This document shows positions 21,192-32,011 of a DNA stretch of 64,000 nucleotides, piece after piece. The stretch is from Marasmius tenuissimus (taxonomy: Eukaryota > Basidiomycota > Agaricomycetes > Agaricales > Marasmiaceae), in contig JAQOTA010000050.1 of NCBI GenBank assembly GCA_029532415.1, positions 2,542,001-2,606,000 on the forward strand, given 5' to 3'. Every line of letters begins with the position of its first letter. The first letter of the stretch is position 1. The notes under the pieces were generated by a model. The model had not been told where the DNA came from. It did not search any database and saw nothing but the letters and a program-made list of their open reading frames with translations. The position numbers and the translations under genes are program-made.

Positions 21192-22016
21192 ATGAACGCT
21201 TCAGATATGCAGCGTATCTCTATTGACTCTATGTCCGACTGGGAGCGCATAGAGAACAACTACAAGACAGCAGTGGTATCGGAATTAAACTCCCAGATCA
21301 GGGCTCGAGGTCTCCAAGGCGAACAGGAGGCCTTGATGGCATATATTCAACGTGTACGTCTTCTTTCATGTATTTTGTTTTACTGTATGCTAATTCACTT
21401 TCAGTTTCTGGATCGCACTCTGCTACTAGCACACCCAAACTTACGAGTCAATGGACATAATTTCGAGGCGATAAAGGATGGTCAGCCAGGTGCGCGGGGT
21501 TCTTGGCCCTCTGTAACCATCTGTTCTGACTCGCCTTTTGGCTTGTAGATGTTGAGCCTTTTGATGAAGCACTCGACCGGAGAATATGGTCTTTGGCCGC
21601 ACAAAGACAGGGCTGCCATAAAGCCATCGCAGAGAAACGGCGAGAAACGCCTACGAGGCTGGCCAAAATGGTTGACGAGCTCTATGAGCATGAGAGGAAA
21701 ATGGAACAGGGAATACCAGAAATGCACGATTTGGAGAATGCTGGCGATATTACGATGGAAGGTGAGCGCTCTGGCTGGCTTACAATGTCGGGATTGTGCT
21801 TATTGCTCTCGCGATATAGAAGCTGTGGATGAGGAGCAAACGGAAGGATTTTATAAAGCATCGGCAATGGCAGAAGAACTTGTACAGGCGAGTCGCTCTT
21901 TTCTATTCGTTTCACGGTTTGTTCTTACTCTCCTCCTCCAGACAATGCCAAATCAGGTCGAACGAACTGAGAGGGTTGAGGAGGTGACCACTGAAATCAG
22001 AGGTCTCAAGCCATGA
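21192..22016 (+). CDS. Mis14/NSL1-like kinetochore protein
   Basis: Five exons. The N-terminus MNASDMQRISIDSMSDWERI leads to QRFLDRTLLLAHPNLRVNG, then the segment PFDEALDRRIWSLAAQRQGC followed by HKAIAEKRRETPTRL, which is the conserved core of the Mis14/NSL1 family of the MIND (Mis12) kinetochore complex. Acidic coiled-coil-like sequence follows. The family role is to connect centromeric chromatin to the Ndc80 complex. The last intron is best read as GC-AG (CAG|GCGAGT ... CTCCAG|ACA); a GT donor seven bases upstream (CTT|GTACAG) is the alternative and also keeps the frame. The family call rests on pattern recognition of one conserved block. Confidence 0.6.
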
Positions 22017-22086
22017 ACTCGCTCAGCGTGGTTATTCTCATTGAAGAGAATGGACGAAGGCCAGATGAAATCGTGGTATATTGTCG

Positions 22087-22931
22087 TCATGAACCACGGA
22101 AACCTCCACGACCGCGACCGAATCCTCCGCCACCTCCGCGACCGCCCCCACGACCAAAACCACCACCACCGCCAAAACCGCCTCCTCCTCTCGGACCACC
22201 CCGGCCACCACCTCTGGGAGCGCCCCGCATGCCGCTGCCCCGACCTCCGCGCCCGCCAGGAGCACCTCGTCCTCGTCCTCCAGGGCCTCCACGTCCAGCA
22301 CCACGCCCTCGTTCTGAGAAAAACAATAATTAGCGTAAGTTTTCCAGTAGTAGGAGATGAAATATGTACTTGTTGTGCCTACGATGGATGTGTCAGATAT
22401 TGAACAAGTGACCAACAATTTTTTGGGTACACACCTGCAGGAGCTTTTGGTTTAGGCAAAAATCGTTCTATCGGAAGAAGTTTGTCTCCTCCAATGTAGA
22501 CCTTGTCGCCCTTCTGAAAACTGCTTGCGACCATTCCTTCGCCCATTTTGATTGAGAAGTAGACCTCGTTTATCGGGCCCAAAATTTCGTCGACTTTTCC
22601 GATGACAGACTTATTTTGGAGGTAGATAGGTGCGTTGAAATATGGAACTTTGTCGGGCATCGATGAAGAACATAGCATTTCATCTTCTACAGCGTGGATG
22701 AAGGAGCCAACCTCTGTTGAACGAGTCAGATGAGTCGTGAAAAAAAAAAAGTGTAGCGGCGGACGCACCCAGGACAGTATCTGGAGGGCCAAAATCCCGT
22801 TGCTGAAAGCCACCTCTTCCACCACCACGTCCTAAATTATGCAGGTATCTCAGCGATGAAGAGCAAAAAAAATTGAGCTTGTGAATTCCGTTACCTCCAC
22901 CTCGTCCAAAGTTGCCTCGACCGCGGTTCAT
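22087..22931 (-). CDS. GAR1: H/ACA ribonucleoprotein complex subunit Gar1
   Basis: Component of box H/ACA snoRNPs, which pseudouridylate rRNA in the nucleolus. Starts [12 protein letters not shown] (ATG at 22931), with a short RGG-rich N-terminus including [19 protein letters not shown]. The central Gar1/Naf1 beta-barrel begins [15 protein letters not shown] and continues [35 protein letters not shown] and [26 protein letters not shown]. The long C-terminal RGG/Gly-rich tail ends [11 protein letters not shown]. Several short introns interrupt the first half. All family hallmarks are present; length about 210-220 residues is normal for fungi. The GC-rich tail gives long spurious frames on both strands. 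Confidence 0.96.
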
Positions 22932-22983
22932 GGGAAAACGAAGGAGAGTTATGCCGGTGTGACCTCGCGCGTGAAATTTCTCA
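22932..22983. promoter_or_regulatory. 52-bp shared divergent promoter region (GAR1/PEX6)
   Basis: Only 52 bases separate the two start codons on opposite strands. Both transcripts must start inside this interval or inside the other gene, so the 5' UTRs are either extremely short or overlap. No TATA element is evident. Confidence 0.6.
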
Positions 22984-25900
22984 ATGAGCTTGCTTTTCGA
23001 TGAACGCGTACAGGTCCAGACAACCTTCAAGGCTATACCGCCGTCGTTGCATACCAGTGAAATCGATGACGTTCTAATCTCGAAAAAACTATGGGATCGC
23101 TTGGTTTCCCCACCTTCAGAACAAAATCGACTCTGTATTTCCATTTCCTCACCGGCAACATCAGCTCTCGCCCCGGATAACGGTTTGCAAGCACTAACAT
23201 GTTGGGCTAGGCTCAGTGAGCAGGTAAGTGGTAAAGAGCAAGATTTGCCTTCCTTTAGCTGATATACCGACACAGGCAGAGAATCTCGCAGTCCCACCAC
23301 GATGGATCCCCACATTCCGCCATATATTCGCTGGTTCCTCCGTGCTCGTTACACGCACAGAACCCGCGTTGCTCTCCGAAATCGTCATATCTGCGCTCAG
23401 CTCAGAAGCCTATGATGCCAGTCTCTCAGACCAGAACTCGATTTTGCGATCTCTGAGCAATTCTCAACGCATCCTACGGCAGGGCTCCGTACAAGCCATT
23501 GATTCGGTCGATTCCTCGAATCAGTTACAGTTTCGGCTGGACATGCTCGAACCGGTGCTTCAAGGATACGCTGAAGAGGGCAAGACCAAAGTCATTGTCA
23601 TTCCTTCCTTCGAAGGCACCAACGGCCATCTCGAGATCGCAGAAGCATCTGATTTAGAATCCGGAAGCGATTCCGAAACAGTTGAAATCGACGAAGATTT
23701 TCTCGGGAACTCTGTCGCCAACTTCACTTTCCAGCCAATCTCCCCGTTGTCGGACAAATCTATCGCCTCTGGTGCTGGCTCGAGCTCAACGAACGACGTT
23801 ACGCTTGAAGCTAGGCCCTTGTCTCATCTGGTCTCTGCTGGGAATGACGACGTTACTGTTTATCTCCGTACCGCGGACCTGAGTCGCGTGGGATTGTTAA
23901 ACGGGGACTGGGTATGTCTCATTTGCCCTTCCGGTGGCCATTAAATTCATTTTTCTAGGCTGTAGCATGTACTTCCTCCAAATGCCGTTTGGTGCGCGTT
24001 GTTGCGAATGACCTGATAGTAGAGGCAATGTAGGTTGCTCTATCGTCAATCCAGAGCAAATTTGACTAACCACATCCTCTCAGCGACATCATGAAGTGCT
24101 CTCCCATGTTACTGCACAACCTCCATCCGGAGCCAGCTGCGGAACCCGTTCGCATCTCCCTAAGACCTAGTCCGTTCGGATCAGGAGATCCCACTATACC
24201 TACTGCCAACTACATTACGATTGCCCGAGTTGCCTCTCCGCTATCCAACAACCGCGTTTACCAGAACCTCTTTGTGAACGGACTGTCGGCTTATTTCCAC
24301 GGAAAACGACGGCTGGTCAAACAAGGGGATCTGATTGCTGTTGGACTTGCGACCGACGATGTTCTGCGAGATAGTGAGAATGAAGACTCTACGACCGAAA
24401 GGTGAGGATTTCAGTAATCAATACTTGCTTCAATTTATGTAATGAACACCTATCAGATCCGATGTGGTCAATAATGGCGTGGTCTTCTTCATGGTCACGA
24501 ATATCGAGCACGCCACAATATCCAAAGGTAAAGAACCAGCACAAATGGATGCATATTTTGGATCGACAACCGGAGAACTTGGATGCTGGTTTGACTCAAA
24601 CGGTGCGACCCGAATGACGCTTACTGGATTGGAACAGTCTCGCGTCCCGGATGTCTATCCCTACCTTGGACTTGGTATGGCTATTTGTTCAGTCCCTCCT
24701 TCCTCCTACGTCTGATCTTGCATCAACCACCATATTAGGTCGACCATTGGATCCCGTCGACTTGACAGCTCCTCGCTCGCAGTCCAACCCACGAAAGCCT
24801 TTAGACCAGCTATATTCGATCGCCTCCGTCATATCGCAGCCTTCAGGTGTCGATTACAACCTCCAGCTCACTGCCTTGTTAGAAGGCAATCGAGGAGTAG
24901 GAAAGTTTACGGTCGCTCAGTCTGTTGCCAGGCTTCTAGGCTTACATCTACTCGAGGTGAATGTGCACTCACAGTTGTGAAAAGAAATCTAACCAAGTAT
25001 ATTCATATCCTCTTCAGGTCAACTGTTACGACGTCATCGGCGACAACGACACTCAAACAGAAGCTCTCCTCCAAACGCGTTTCGAGAACGCCGAAATCTG
25101 CGCTCCTTGCATCCTTATTCTTAGACACCTAGAAGCGTTCGCGCAGACCACTCAGGCTCCGGAAAGCGGTAAAGGTAGCGTGCGCTCGTCAACTTGGAGT
25201 CAGTGATGAAGAAAAGCTAAATTGCTCATAGAACCCGTTCTTGTGAGCAGCCTTCGGGAGTGCATAACGAATGCGCAGCAGGCTTGGAAGAGATCTGGGC
25301 ATCCTGTCATTGTTTGTGGAACTACCAGTCAGTCGGACCGCGTACCTACCGCGATGGTGTCCTGCTTCAAGCATGAGATTGTTTTCGAGGTGTGTTTCGG
25401 CCTTTGTTTTTTTGGTTTGGTTTATTGTTGACATGGGTCACAGGCTCCGGAGGAACACGAGAGGGCGGAGATGTTGCGAGGTCTTCTAAGCCACGCTATT
25501 CTCTCGCCTGACGTTTCAATGTCGGATTTGGCTCAACAAACTGCTGCTTTTGTTGCCGGAGACCTTGCGGACCTGGTACATCGGGCTGAGGCTGCTGCCA
25601 TTGTGAGAGCCTCGTCTGCTGGGTATGTACGGGTACAATGCTCTCTTGATTCTACTCCTGATCGCCTCGCAGGGAAATCGGCGGAAGCAGCATCTCGAAG
25701 GCAGGTATCCCGTTGACCAGCGCAGATTTCGAGAAGGCACTGGGGCAAGCGAGAGCGGCTTACTCAGAGAGTATTGGGGCCCCAAAGATTCCCAGTGTTT
25801 CCTGGGATGATGTCGGTGGTCTTGCACAGGTCAAGGCGGATATTATGGATACGATACAGCTACCGCTCGATCATCCCGACCTGTTTGCAGACGGTCTGAA

Positions 25901-26929
25901 GAAACGCTCAGGTGCGGTATCACGCATCCTTTCTTTCCTCGCCAAGTACTTACCCTATCCCGTCCCGCCGTAGGAATCCTGTTGTACGGTCCACCGGGTA
26001 CCGGAAAGACGCTCATAGCCAAGGCAGTGGCCACTTCTTTCTCTCTGAACTTCTTCTCGGTCAAGGGACCGGAGTTGTTGAATATGTATATCGGAGAGTC
26101 TGAAGCAAACGTGAGACGAGTGTTTCAACGGGCGAGAGATGCTAAACCCTGTGTCATATTCTTTGACGAACTCGATTCTATCGCCCCGAAACGAGGGAAC
26201 CAAGGAGATTCCGGAGGTGTCATGGATCGTATTGTCAGCCAGCTGCTTGCTGAGCTTGACGGTGCGTCCGGGGGAAGTGGGAGTGCGGATGTGTTTGTCA
26301 TTGGTGCTACGAATCGACCGGATTTGCTGGATCCTGCTTTACTGAGACCTGGGAGGTGAGCATTTATTCCGGTTTCTTACCTGCGTGCTCTGATAGTGGG
26401 GTTTTTTCTACTAGGTTCGACCGAATGCTATATCTGGGCGTCAGCCAAACTCACGAGGCACAGGTCAATATCATAGAAGCGTTGACACGGAAATTCCGTC
26501 TCCATCCAGACCTGAATCTCAAAAGTGTTGCGGAGCAGTGCTCGTTCAATTACACTGGAGCCGATTTCTATGCCTTGTGCTCGGACGCACTGCTCAATGC
26601 GATGTCACGGAAAGCAGAGGAGCTGGAGGCAAAGATTGGTATGTCTTTTGCCCCCACCGTATTTTGTGTTTACATCCCGAAGCTCACGCCGTTCCATAGC
26701 TGAACTCAACAAATCACCGCCATCTCACCAACACCCTCACCCGCTGACTCCTCAATATTATCTGGCAGAGATGGCTTCTGAAGAGGAAATCCAAGTCTCG
26801 GTCACACAGGACGACTTCGATCGCGCAGTCCGTAGTCTTGTCCCAAGTGTCAGTCAGGCGGAAATGGACCATTATAGAACAATTCAGAGCCGCTTTTCTC
26901 AGAGCAAAGGCGCAGTTCAAGTTAAATAG
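22984..26929 (+). CDS. PEX6: Peroxisomal AAA-ATPase peroxin 6
   Basis: Pex6 forms a hexamer with Pex1 that extracts the ubiquitinated PTS1 receptor from the peroxisomal membrane. About 1040 residues in many exons. Starts [20 protein letters not shown]. The N-terminal domains are weakly conserved ([17 protein letters not shown], then [20 protein letters not shown]). AAA domain D1 has [15 protein letters not shown], a degenerate Walker A, and [11 protein letters not shown] in place of Walker B, so D1 lacks the acidic pair. D2 is intact: [20 protein letters not shown] (Pex6 signature), [56 protein letters not shown] with arginine finger. The C-terminus ends with [18 protein letters not shown]. 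The stop at 26929 is 125 bp before the chitinase ATG. Confidence 0.96.
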
Positions 26930-27054
26930 AACATTAGCTGTACTATGACTAGACCTCGCATATCAGAATTACGCAAAGCAATGCGTTGTGCAAAGCGCAG
27001 TTTTGGAGTACGCGTTGTCATCAGTTTCGCAGCCGCCAGTGGCTGTGTAATTTT

Positions 27055-28861
27055 ATGGCACCCCCTTCTTATGAACCACTTCCAACGACTGAGGATGAGC
27101 AACAGCCTCATCCTGATCCCAACCAATCCGACAAGAAACGCAGTATAAAGCGTCCCCTCCTTTTATTCGCAGCATTTGTTCTCGTAGCTTGCGTTTTCTA
27201 CCAAACCGGCAGGTGGTCTGTGACGCAATCACCATCAACAAGTTCTTCCGCGACGCCCACAAGCACAGCGACACCACCAGAATCAGACTCGGGATCTAAG
27301 CAAAACGGAACGGACTTGGAACAGGGAGAAGAAGAGATGTCACCAGGGAAATACAGTATTGGATAGTGCGTGGTCTTTTTCGATTTCTTAGTCGTTGCTT
27401 GACTCAACGGACGTCATTATAGCTTTGTGAACTGGTCAGCACACACCTAGCAATACTTCTCAACGAGAACTGACTCTCTTGTGCAGGGGTATCTATGGGA
27501 GGAAGTTCCCCCCGTCGTTGATAGCAGTTCAGGACTTGACGTGCGTACACCGACGACACTCCTCACACGATCACCTTTTAATATGAACACAGACATGTTC
27601 TCTACGCCTTCGCCAATGTCAATGCTGGATCTGGCGAGGTTCATCTATCCGATAAATGGGCTGACCAAGATATTCACTATCCCGGCGATTCTTGGAACGA
27701 TAATGGTCACAACTTGTACGGAAACTTCAAAGCCATTTACAACCTCAAGAAGGCGAATCGACACTTGAAGGTCCTGTTGTCGATCGGAGGGTGGACGTAT
27801 TCACCTTCTTTCCATCCGGTGGTCGTGTCACCGCATCTAAGGGCCAAGTTTGTGGAGAGTTCGATCAAACTACTCGAGGACTACGGTCTTGACGGGTTGG
27901 ATGTCGACTATGAGTACCCTCAGAATGACGAACAGGCGAGAGGCTACGTATCGCTGCTAAAAGAGTTGAGAGAGGCATTGGATAGGCACGCGAACCAGAA
28001 GGGGTGCAATTACCGATTCTTATTGACGGTGCGTCGGATGACTCCGGTTCTTCCTGATCATTTTGCTCAAGCACGTCCATAGATTGCTGCACCGTGCGGT
28101 CCTCAGAACTACGAGAAGCTTCACGTAAGGGCAATGGACCAATACCTTGACTTATGGAACATGATGTCTTATGATTTCGGTCAGCGAGAACTATCCTCTC
28201 CAGGTGTCCATACTGACGCTCTTCACAGCTGGTTCCTGGGATCAAGTCGCCGGTCATCAAGCAAACTTGTATGGCGAACCCATCAGTGCTCATCGAGCTA
28301 TCACATATTACATCAACCACGGTGTCGCACCTAAGAAGATCATCATGGGAATGCCTCTGTATGGACGGTCGTTCCTCAACACACAAGGGCCCGGTGCGCC
28401 CTATTCTGGTGTTGGCATCGGAACTTGGGAAAACGGAGTCTACGACTACCGTACCCTTCCCCTTCCCGGCTCTTTCGTCATGCGAGACGATAAGATCAAG
28501 GCATCCTGGACGTACGATTACACGAAGAAAGAGATGATCAGTTTCGATAGCGAGGAAGTCGGCGAGTGGAAGGGCCAATGGATCAGAAAGATGGGGCTCG
28601 GCGGAAGTATGTTCTGGGAGCTGGTACGTGTTTTCTTACTCGCAACAGGGCCCCGTCCTGACTGGTTTTGGCTTCCTTCAGAGTGGAGATAAAGGCAGCG
28701 ATCGTGACGGTATGGAGAAAGGCCCCGGGAAGGACCCACAGCCCGGTCGCAGTTTGGTCAGGATTGTGAAGGACTCTATGGGAGGACTCAATACACGTGA
28801 AGAGAACTGGCTGAGATACGAGGGGAGTCAGTTCGATAACATGAGGAAAGGTATGCCTTAG
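27055..28861 (+). CDS. GH18 chitinase with N-terminal membrane anchor
   Basis: Endochitinase of glycoside hydrolase family 18. ATG at 27055 gives a hydrophilic N-terminus, then a basic cluster (KKRSIKR) and a hydrophobic segment at residues 34-50 (PLLLFAAFVLVACVFYQ), followed by a Ser/Thr-rich stretch. This is the layout of a type II signal anchor rather than a standard signal peptide. The catalytic domain begins GYFVNWGIYGRKFPPSLI and includes LKVLLSIGGWTYS (SxGG), GLDGLDVDYEYP (DxxDxDxE with catalytic Glu), MMSYDFAGSWD and GGSMFWELSGD. Several small exons precede the main part. It probably acts on the cell wall during hyphal remodelling. The downstream neighbour is a tandem paralogue. Confidence 0.93.
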
Positions 28862-29104
28862 CACGCCACAATCTCGATGGATGGATAGGTTGGATACCAC
28901 GGACATCGAAGTCTACACATAAAGTACTCACAACATAATGGTAGCGAATGTACTATATATTTACATCGTGCTTTCGAGTGAGCGAGATGAACGGGAAATG
29001 CCGAACAATCGAACTGCCGTCGTATTTGAAGCGCAGCTGCCGGAAATCACCCCTTCTTCCGCAGCACTCGCACACCCGAATTATTCCTCGAATTTCAGAG
29101 CAAG

Positions 29105-30666
29105 ATGTCGCCAGGGAAGCACAGTGTTGGATAGTGAGTTGAACTTCTTCCATCTTCCGGGCAGCTAGTTGAACGTATCATGCCTTAGCTTCGTGAACTG
29201 GTCTGTATCGTATCCAAGAACTCGCGCAGGAGTTCACACCTAATGTCCAACTATGCAGGGGAATCTATGGCCGAAAATACCCTCCATCCTTGATTCCAGT
29301 TCAAGATCTCACGTGCGTATCTCTCGCGCTCGCATTCAGCGGCCATCGATATTCGCGCGTATCCTAATCCTCATGCAGACACGTCCTCTATTCCTTCGCG
29401 AACATCAACGCAGAAACAGGCGAAGTACATCTGACCGACAAGTGGGCTGACGAAGAAATTCACTACGCCGATGACTCCTGGGACGAACAAGGCCAAAACT
29501 TGTACGGAAACTTGAAGGCGTTATACAAACTCAAGCAGGCAAATCGGCACCTGAAGGTCGTTCTGTCAATAGGAGGGTGGTCATATTCATCTTCGATCCA
29601 CCCTGTTGTTGTGTCACCCGAACTGCGAGCGAACTTCGTCCAAAGCGCAATCAGGCTATTGGAAGATTACGGTCTCGACGGCCTGGATGTTGATTACGAG
29701 TTCCCCCAAGACGATGAACAAGCATGGGGATACGTAGAGCTTGTGCGGGGGTTAAGAGAGGCTTTGGACAATCATGCAAGCCAGAAAGGATGCAATTATC
29801 GATTTTTGTTAACGGTACGTTCATCGTCGACTATTCTCTTTTCGCTCGTTCAAACGGTCCCTTCAGATCGCCGCGCCGTGTGGACCCTCGAACTACGAGA
29901 AGCTCCACGTCAGTGAAATGGACCAATACCTGGACCATTGGAACCTGATGGCTTACGACTTTGGTAAGGGGCTTTCGAAGCTTTCCGTGTCATTTGGTTT
30001 GCTGGGCAAATATCAACTCAACCTTGTCCGCAGCCGGTTCTTGGGACCAAGCGTGTGGCCATCAAGCGAACTTGTATGGCGGACCTATCAGTATCCATCA
30101 AGCCGTCTCGCATTACATGAACCACGGTGTCGCACCCCACAAGTTGATTCTTGGTATTCCACTTTATGGCCGTTCCTTCCTCAATACCGAGGGACCAGGC
30201 GCTTCGTACTCTGGTGTTGGATGCGGAACTTGGGAGGAGGGATCCTACGATTACCGAGCTCTTCCCCTTCCTGGTGCCGAGATCATGCACGATGAAGAAA
30301 CGAGGGCTTCCTGGACATACGACCCTTCGACGCAAGAGATGGTGACCTTTGATAGCGAAGATGCCGGTCGCTGGAAGGGTGAATGGATACAAGAGATGGG
30401 TTTGGGTGGGAGTATGTTCTGGGAATTGGTGCGTGAAGAACTTTGCGGCGAGATTTCTCGTTCTGACGGGTACCTTGTCTGCACAGAGCGGAGACAAAGG
30501 TTACCACAGAGAGGGTATCGAAACGGGACATGGTAAGGACCCGCAACCTGGTCAAAGTCTAGTGAGTATTGTGAAAGAAGCCATGGGAGGGCTGAACATG
30601 GAAGAGGAAAACTGGCTGAGTTACGAAGGAAGCAAGTTCGACAATATGAGGGCAGGTATGCCATAG
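29105..30666 (+). CDS. GH18 chitinase, tandem paralogue lacking the anchor
   Basis: Shares the exon structure and about 75-80% of residues with the preceding chitinase: GYFVNWGIYGRKYPPSLI, LKVVLSIGGWSYS, GLDGLDVDYEFP (catalytic Glu kept), LMAYDFAGSWD and GGSMFWELSGD. The first plausible ATG (29105) opens MSPGKHSVGYFVNW, the point where the paralogue has EEEMSPGKYSIGYFVNW, so the whole anchor-coding portion is absent. Upstream in frame, a stop appears within 30 codons. TTTCAG just before the ATG could be a splice acceptor, which would mean an unrecognised upstream exon. Without one the product would have no visible export signal. Confidence 0.88.
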
Positions 30667-30921
30667 ATGACTGGACAGATCAGAGTTCATGGCCTCGGAA
30701 CTTGGAAGGATAATATATTTGTATAGGAGCGGTAGCGACTGGATAGGATTTGCCCAGACGTATCGTTGAATGAAGTTGCTCTAGTCGACCCAAGTTGATC
30801 CATTAGGAGGTACGAAATAACTGGTCGAGGTGTGTGCCCTTCATCGTCACGACTCTACAGCCTATTGCAAACCAGAAGCTGAGAATGAGTAAACACTGTC
30901 ACGGATGGTCTACGCTGGCAG

Positions 30922-31419
30922 TCAAGGCGTTGGCGAGGCCTATATCATGCCAAATGAGTTGCGCCTCGTTGAAGCAGCATACAACATCCACGCACCTCAA
31001 TCAGCTTGGATTGTCCCTCCGCCCATTTGTACTTCAACGAACCCCTTATTCTTTCCTCTCGTGTGCTGACCTCTTTGCCTGGGAAAAGAGTCAGAAATGT
31101 CGTATCATCTTCGCGAAGAATACACCAACTCACCTCTCCATATCAATTTGCCCCATGCCTTCCCATGTTTCCCCTCACATTTGAACTTTGTCCGAGTAAC
31201 TACCCAATAGCTATCTGTAATCTGCTTTTTCGACCACCGCGTCTGGTGGACGTGTTTTCCTACACCGCCAGTGGGTGTCTTGGACAGAATTTCATAGAGA
31301 CTTCCGGTGCCCGAGGGTGTCAAAGAGGGAGGAAGTTTTTGCGGTAAGAGCTTTTGTAGAGACTGGGTTATGTTGGGTGTCGAAGCTGTCGCTGTAGAGC
31401 GTATTGACGTCCAGAACAT
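30922..31419 (-). CDS. Mitochondrial small-subunit ribosomal protein mS34-like
   Basis: MFWTSIRSTATASTPNITQS is a basic, Ser/Thr-rich start that fits a mitochondrial presequence. The core LYEILSKTPTGGVGKHVHQT then SYWVVTRTKF and HGKAWGKLIWRG matches the MRPS34 (mS34) family, whose vertebrate members show a W-R-L-T-R then HGKAWG pattern. After an intron (GTGAGTT...CCCAG), KEVSTREERIRGSLKYKW follows, and a third exon adds EASPTP and the stop at 30922. Acts in the mitochondrial ribosome small subunit. Divergent from the GatC gene, another mitochondrial translation factor. Confidence 0.8.
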
Positions 31420-31519
31420 GGTGGTGGTAGGATGGAGACCGTGAAAACGGGAAACGCCGAAAACTTGAAGCGCGGTTACGCCCGCCCAACCGGGGCTATT
31501 CTCGTTTTACAACTCTCAC
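31420..31519. promoter_or_regulatory. 100-bp divergent promoter region (mS34/GatC)
   Basis: Start codons of two mitochondrial-translation genes lie 100 bp apart on opposite strands. Shared control is an inference from spacing and function. Confidence 0.5.
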
Positions 31520-32011
31520 ATGCTCATCCTCCGGCGAGCAATTTTTCCTCGTTGTCGATGCTCATTGAGGACTGTTGGCTTCCGACATAATTCCTCTTTC
31601 TCTACAACACAAAGAGTAACCCATGCGACTGACTCCCTCGGTATACCCCTCAAACCCACTTGGTCGGTAAATGACCTACTCTCATCTTATCCGAAACCTA
31701 CCATTTCCTCCGCCACACTCTCCCGACTACACAATTTGTCGGCTCTCATACCACCCGAAGAGGGAACCAAGGAGCACGAGAAGCTAAAGAGCGAACTAGA
31801 AGAACTCATACGACTCGTGGAAGCAGTGAAGCTCGTGAACACGGATGGTGTGGTATACGAACATTGGGGTCCTGAGCTCGGGGATGGGGCAGAACTAACT
31901 TCCGAGGACGTGAAAGAGGAAGGAACGGAAATGAGCGGAAGGGAATTGTTGGAATACGCTACCAAGACGGAGGGTGGGCTCTATGTCGTAGAGGCGGATA
32001 GGCGACGGTAG
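31520..32011 (+). CDS. Glutamyl-tRNA(Gln) amidotransferase subunit C-like, mitochondrial
   Basis: 163-residue intronless protein. N-terminal MLILRRAIFPRCRCSLRTVG is Arg-rich without acidic residues, as in mitochondrial presequences. The segment ISSATLSRLHNLSALIPPEE then KLKSELEELIRLVEAVKLVNTDGV follows the GatC pattern of L-x-x-L-A-x-L then a helix ending VDTEGV. In this family the subunit stabilises GatA-GatB, which converts Glu-tRNA(Gln) to Gln-tRNA(Gln) in mitochondria. The C-terminal half is acidic and less conserved. Confidence 0.78.
   Translation: MLILRRAIFPRCRCSLRTVGFRHNSSFSTTQRVTHATDSLGIPLKPTWSVNDLLSSYPKPTISSATLSRLHNLSALIPPEEGTKEHEKLKSELEELIRLVEAVKLVNTDGVVYEHWGPELGDGAELTSEDVKEEGTEMSGRELLEYATKTEGGLYVVEADRRR

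Noticed and set aside
22038..22418. Pro-rich and Glu/Val-rich ORFs over the GAR1 tail
   Set aside because: They are frame shadows of the Gly/Arg-rich (RGG) coding repeat of GAR1.
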